A stretch of DNA of 64,000 nucleotides from Warburgia ugandensis (lineage: Eukaryota > Streptophyta > Magnoliopsida > Canellales > Canellaceae). A program made the position numbers and the translations under genes. Location of the stretch: positions 13,780,327-13,844,326 of the forward strand of contig CP141137.1 of assembly GCA_035236585.1 (NCBI GenBank), written 5' to 3'. Under the pieces are notes generated by a model, which was given only the letters and a program-made list of their open reading frames with translations, did not search any database and was not told the DNA's origin. Shown piece by piece: positions 59,736 through 64,000 of this stretch (positions are counted from its first letter, which is position 1; every line of letters begins with the position of its first letter).

Positions 59736-60947
59736 TACATTGATTCAATTGCAACCTCTCATGTGTACAATTTGTTGCAATGATTTAGGAAAAAAAGAAT
59801 TTAAATGATGTGTTGCATATGGACACGAACTACAATAAGTAGCAAAGGTGATATGCTTTTATAATTTACTTTTAAGTGATAAAAGAATTTTAATTTTGAA
59901 ACACTGCCTATTTATTCCTAAGCTTCAAAGAAACTTAATCTCTATGTATAAGTTGATTGATGATGGTTACGCTATTTTGTTTTTATGACGGAGTGACTAT
60001 TAAATTTGGTAGTAGGTTGTTGCTACAAGATTACCTATGAATAGTCTTTATATTTTCACTCCTTCTAATCATAAAACCTAACATGTTGAAGAGCCCACAC
60101 TTAATCTCTTAAAAGAGTAAGAGAAATGACAAATCCAATATACTTGTGGCATATAAAGCTAAGTCATATAAATGTGGACAGGATCACTAGGTTAGTGAGG
60201 GATGGACCATTAAGATCTCTTGAGGTGCAAGTCTTACCTACTATGAGTTCACTACAAAGGAAAGATGCCCAAATTTCTCTTTAAGGAAAATCTCAAAGAG
60301 CCATAGATTTGTTGGAACCAATAAATATTGACCTATGTAAGCTTTTCAATTGCTCGATGAGAGGAGGATTTGTTTATTTCACTACTTTTGTTAATGATTG
60401 TTCAAGATACGAATATGTTTGTCTAATGAAGCATAAATAAAAATCCTTTGAAAGGTTCAAGGATTACATGAATGAAGTAGAAAATCAAATTGGAAAAAAT
60501 TTAAAAGTTTTCCAATCTAATAGAGGTGAACAACATCTCTTGAATAAATTAGATATTATCTAGAAGAAAATGGAATTCTTTGCTATGGTCCCTTCTAGCA
60601 ACACCAATTGGATGTTTAAAAGAGGAAACAAAACATTACTAGACATGCAAAATCCATAATAAGCTCCACTAATTTATGAATATTCCCATGGGATATGCTT
60701 CAAAAATTGTAGTGTATTTATGGAATAAATTTCCTTCAAATTCTATGCCTAAGATTCCATATGAGATATGGTCTGGGAAGAACCCAACTTATATCATTTG
60801 AAAGTGTAGGATTGTTTAAAAAGACTTCAAGCTAAAAAGTTGGAGTCCAAGAGAAAACAAGTGCTACTTTGTAAGATATTCCAAGAATGCTATTAGATAT
60901 GATTTCTACTTACCAACTGAACAAAGATGTTTTGTGAGCAAAAATTA
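59736..60947 (+). pseudogene. Copia C protease, pre-integrase and integrase, truncated
   Basis: Protease active site at 59739-59762, IDSIATSH (family DSGATSH), then VYNLLQ. The pre-integrase near 60146-60240 reads LWHIKLSHINVDRITRLV and RDGPLRSLEVQVLPT. The integrase core near 60300-60430 reads DLLEPINIDLCKLFNCSMRG, GFVYFTTFVNDCSRYEYVCL and MKHK, then FKDYMNEVENQIGKNLKVF and QSNRGEQ near 60460-60530 (the second catalytic Asp, RSDRGGE, is Asn here). The end near 60900-60945, FYLPTEQRCFVSKN, is the usual close of the integrase. RT and RNase H are missing: the element is cut at 60948 by a minus-strand LTR element. Confidence 0.85.
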
Positions 60948-61473
60948 TGACACCTCGGGTTTTAAACATACATATAAGCACAATTTTCAAGTTATTTAAA
61001 AAAAATTATTTTCAAAATCAATTGAAGACAAACATTTCAAATGAAAAACACTTATTCCAAAAACCCTGGGCATCATACGACTCACAAAACCATGAATTTA
61101 GCAGTGAAATGACCTCCTCAATTTAACAAAAATCTAACGAAGTCTTCTATGTATTTAGGGCATCTGCATTTAATGCATGTGATTCACCAAGTACCTGATA
61201 GACGCAGTAAGCATAAACACATGACTAGGAGACTCAATCTCCATAACCATTCATCCTGATCATTTAAAAGTTTTGACCAAACCATATAAATTGGTAATGA
61301 AAACAAAACAAGAAGATGACATGACCCAGGTTCTATCCATCTACAACCATCACATCTGACAAAAGATGCCCAAATATTTGAGTCATAAAAGAGTACATCA
61401 TTATGTATACACTGTTCATTTAAAATATCCAAAAGCAAGGCTCTAAAAAACCACTTACATTGTTGAGGTCTCC
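60948..61473 (-). mobile_element. 3' LTR of non-autonomous element D (minus strand)
   Basis: On the plus strand it starts TGACACCTCGGGTTTTA and aligns over about 520 bp with 62746-63282: GACATTTCAAATGAAAAACA, ATGAATTTARCAGTGAAATG, AGACRCAGTAAGCATAAACA, AAAGAGTACATCATTATG. The outer edge is uncertain (61459, or up to 61473 if GGTCTCC belongs to the LTR). Confidence 0.8.
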
Positions 61474-62723
61474 AACTAAGATAATTGGACCCTTACAATT
61501 ACATATAAGATCATCCTCATTAAGTTTTCCTTAACTAATGATTTATTTCATGGTCACATCTACCAAAAGTTATTTCAATATTAGCAGTATGTGTTTATAA
61601 CTCCAATACAACTCACGTGAATAAAATTATTCTTTCATGATTTATCTCTTCTTAGTCATTGAATATCACATTATTTGCCACCTTTATTATTAAATAACAA
61701 CTAATAAGATTATTTTCATGTTACATCACTCTCATAATATAATAATCATTTCCTTATCAGTTTCAATCCATCTCTCTACTTGATTCAATGCATATAATGG
61801 ACACTATGTCTACGCCTTCAATCTAAAGTCAAATAAACATTGTATGTTAGATATACTTTTATATAGTATAACATCAAAATTAGCATTTCCACAATTGTTT
61901 CCAATATAATAATAAAAATCATTTGAATTTAATTGCCAAATTTTTTCTAATCATGCTTTAATTTTCTACTCATCTTCTAATTCACATTGTCAATACTAAC
62001 TATTCTTATAAAATAGTTGATATATCCTCCAAGCACTATGCTCCTCCAAATCATAACTAAAACTCCTAAGAGAATTAAATAGGCATTTATTTATATCTTC
62101 TAAATGATGACTAGTATATACTATATGTATTTCTATGTACATAAAGAATCACTCATTTTCATCTCATAGATCAAGTAATTCATCTACAGAAGCATTTAAG
62201 TCTTATCATATCAAATTTTCAATAATTTTCACAATAATAGAAATTTTTTCTGTTGAATATATCCACTACATGTACCAACTAAAGCTGTAATTCTCTTAAC
62301 TTTCCCAAGTTCTCTTTGAATGTGACTATTTTCTTATCCTTTTTCATTATTATCATACTATTGTTATACAATAGTTGTTATGATTTCCAAAAGTTTAGAC
62401 ACAATATGTTAAAACTTGAACTCTTAGAAAGTAGCCCATGTGAATAGATCTTCTATCATATAATAAGATTTTCACTTAAAGATACTAATTTATACTCTTC
62501 ATTTTGATTCTTTAATCTAAGAATCATACACTTTCTCATACTCATATAAAAGAGCAAAGTCTCCTCTTTTCTTAAAATTTGCTAGCCTTCATGGGCGACA
62601 TCTATTTCACAATCAATAGCATTCCTCATATAAGTTATCTTTGTAACTCACATTCATGTAATCAACTCACCCAATGGATTGTATATGACTTGTGGACTCG
62701 TTGAAGTGACTATGATGGAGTAG
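61474..62723 (-). mobile_element. Non-coding internal region of element D
   Basis: About 1.25 kb, AT-rich, no open frame on either strand that resembles gag or pol. With flanking LTRs and a PBS this makes a small non-autonomous LTR retrotransposon of about 2.3 kb, close in design to TRIM or LARD elements. Confidence 0.65.
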
Positions 62724-62740
62724 ACCAGGCTCTGATACCA
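62724..62740 (-). other. Primer-binding site of element D (minus strand)
   Basis: On the minus strand it reads TGGTATCAGAGCCTGGT, an excellent initiator-Met tRNA PBS, 5 bp from the LTR edge. It sets the element direction as minus. Confidence 0.9.
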
Positions 62741-62745
62741 AACTA

Positions 62746-63282
62746 TGACACCCCAAGTTTTACACATACACATAATCACAATTTTCAAAAGTCAAGATCC
62801 CTGGTTGAAAGTTTTCATTTTTAAAATAAACTAAAAAAAGACATTTCAAATGAAAAACACTCACTCCAAAAATCCTGGGAGTCATACAACTTAGAAAGCC
62901 ATGAATTTAACAGTGAAATGACCTTCCCATTTCTACTAAAAATTCAACGGAGTCTCCTCTATATTTCAAACATCCACATCTAATGCATGCAATGCTATAA
63001 GTACTTAATAGACACAGTAAGCATAAACACATAACTAGGAGACAACCTCCATTACCATTCATCTCTATCATTTAAAATTTCTGACCAAACTATCTACATA
63101 GGTAATGAAAACAAATTGAGAAGACGACATAACCCATGGTCTATCCATCCACGGCCATCACATCCAACAAAAGGATGTTCATACATCCGAGTCATAAAAG
63201 AGTACATCATTATGTATACACAGTTCATTTTAAATATCTAAAAGCAAAGTTCTAACAAACCATACACATCACTTAGGTCTCC
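62746..63282 (-). mobile_element. 5' LTR of non-autonomous element D (minus strand)
   Basis: On the plus strand it starts TGACACCCCAAGTTTTAC next to the PBS. Direct repeat of 60948-61473, with many scattered differences, so the insertion is not recent. No target duplication recognised at the outer edges. Confidence 0.8.
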
Positions 63283-64000
63283 TCTATACACTGCTAGAAG
63301 TTGCTTATGTCCTCTTTTACTTTCAGTCTGTATGCTTTTCCTGTTGTCTCTCTCAATATATGAGGCATTACAAAACATCGCAATGCCTTAACAAGCTCTG
63401 CTTGTATAGGTGATAACAACAACAATAACAACAACAATAATAATAATAATAATTCATAAATATTTAACATACAATGAATAGTTTAAGTATCAAGTCTTGG
63501 AGCATGCAATAAACAACTTTCTCACTCTCTAAGATGATCTCAATAATAGGTGTAAATAGTGGTGGAGCAGATTATGAATAGCATGTGAAACCAATCAAAT
63601 ACAATAAACCAAATAATCAAACTCATAAACTACTGAAGATCGAGTAATGTGATTATGTCATATGCTTGTTTCCCAAAGACATGCTAAGTAGACTGAGCTT
63701 CTAAGCTCGAGAAAATGCTAATATCAAATCAATGCAACTCACACTACCTACTTGTCTAAAAAATGTGCCAAGTCAACTGTGCTTCTAAGACTCATATATA
63801 TGCCACAACCACATCAGTGCAGAGCATCCAAAACACAAATAATATCTCAAATGAACATGCATGTCATCAACAAGGATACCCTCACACACATGTCCCACGA
63901 GTGTCTCGCACACTTGAATGTCTAGTAATGAGTACTCAAACCAATCCTCTAGGCATTATCAAGCCATAGTATACATGGATGTGTCCATCTAGGTGCGCTC
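63283..64000. other. Unassigned repeat-like sequence
   Basis: No gene seen. It holds an AAC/AAT tract at 63414-63454 and two weakly alike segments of about 80 bp near 63663-63742 and 63749-63822, sharing CTTGT, YCAAAGACATGC-like, and TGNGCTTCTAAG. Such words suggest part of another LTR running off the window. Confidence 0.45.
63414..63454. repeat. (AAC/AAT)n triplet tract
   Basis: ATAACAACAACAATAACAAC followed by AAT repeats. It could be a LINE-type 3' tail or a plain microsatellite; the upstream 130 bp show no RTE protein. Confidence 0.85.

Noticed and set aside
62724-62740. Match to tRNA sequence considered as a tRNA gene fragment
   Set aside because: It is only the complement of the tRNA 3' end beside an LTR, so a primer-binding site. 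The same holds at 10127, 41264 and 53944.
63763-63969. 68-residue open frame near the window end
   Set aside because: Overlaps weak LTR-like repeats and resembles no known protein.

Overview
This window is repeat-rich plant (flowering-plant type) nuclear DNA. The evidence is AT-rich sequence full of decayed Ty1/copia and Ty3/gypsy LTR retrotransposons, RTE-type LINEs, initiator-Met-tRNA primer-binding sites and long dinucleotide microsatellites. I recognise no host gene, tRNA, rRNA or CRISPR array. Nearly all coding signal is broken retrotransposon gag/pol, so the species cannot be named from what is here.

Layout. 0-4 kb: remains of a copia pol followed by a copia LTR. 4-5.8 kb: nothing recognised. 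5.8-8.42 kb: 5' part of an RTE LINE, whose 3' part lies at 40.35-40.75 kb. The roughly 32 kb between the two parts is a nested set of insertions. The outermost is a Ty3/gypsy chromovirus (Tekay/Del-like) with LTRs at 8.42-10.13 and 36.06-40.34 kb. Its gag-PR-RT-RNaseH-INT body is cut into four pieces (10.13-12.15, 25.66-25.89, 29.18-29.55 and 34.23-36.06 kb). The three gaps hold: (a) a 13.5 kb composite of gag-only LTR elements on the minus strand, with a chromovirus-type LTR inside it; (b) a 3.3 kb solo LTR on the minus strand; (c) a 4.7 kb solo LTR on the plus strand carrying a four-copy tandem repeat.

41.0-45.9 kb: a nearly full-length but dead copia element with both LTRs, PBS, PPT and a near-perfect target duplication. 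It sits at the gag start codon of an older copia whose gag resumes at 45.9 kb. 47-49.6 kb: nothing recognised. 49.6-51.0 kb: a 5'-truncated RTE LINE on the minus strand. 51.0-53.6 kb: a third relative of the gag-only family. 53.6-60.9 kb: another decayed copia, interrupted in its leader by a 2.64 kb solo LTR with a perfect 5 bp target duplication, and ended at its integrase by a small non-autonomous LTR element (60.9-63.3 kb, minus strand) that has LTRs and a PBS but no coding sequence. 63.3-64 kb: a short AAC/AAT tract and weak repeats.

Nothing here works together as a pathway. The interest lies in the nesting order, the recombination products (solo LTRs, one apparently inverted LTR segment, sharply bounded conserved blocks) and tandem growth inside LTRs. 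No novel coding system was found.
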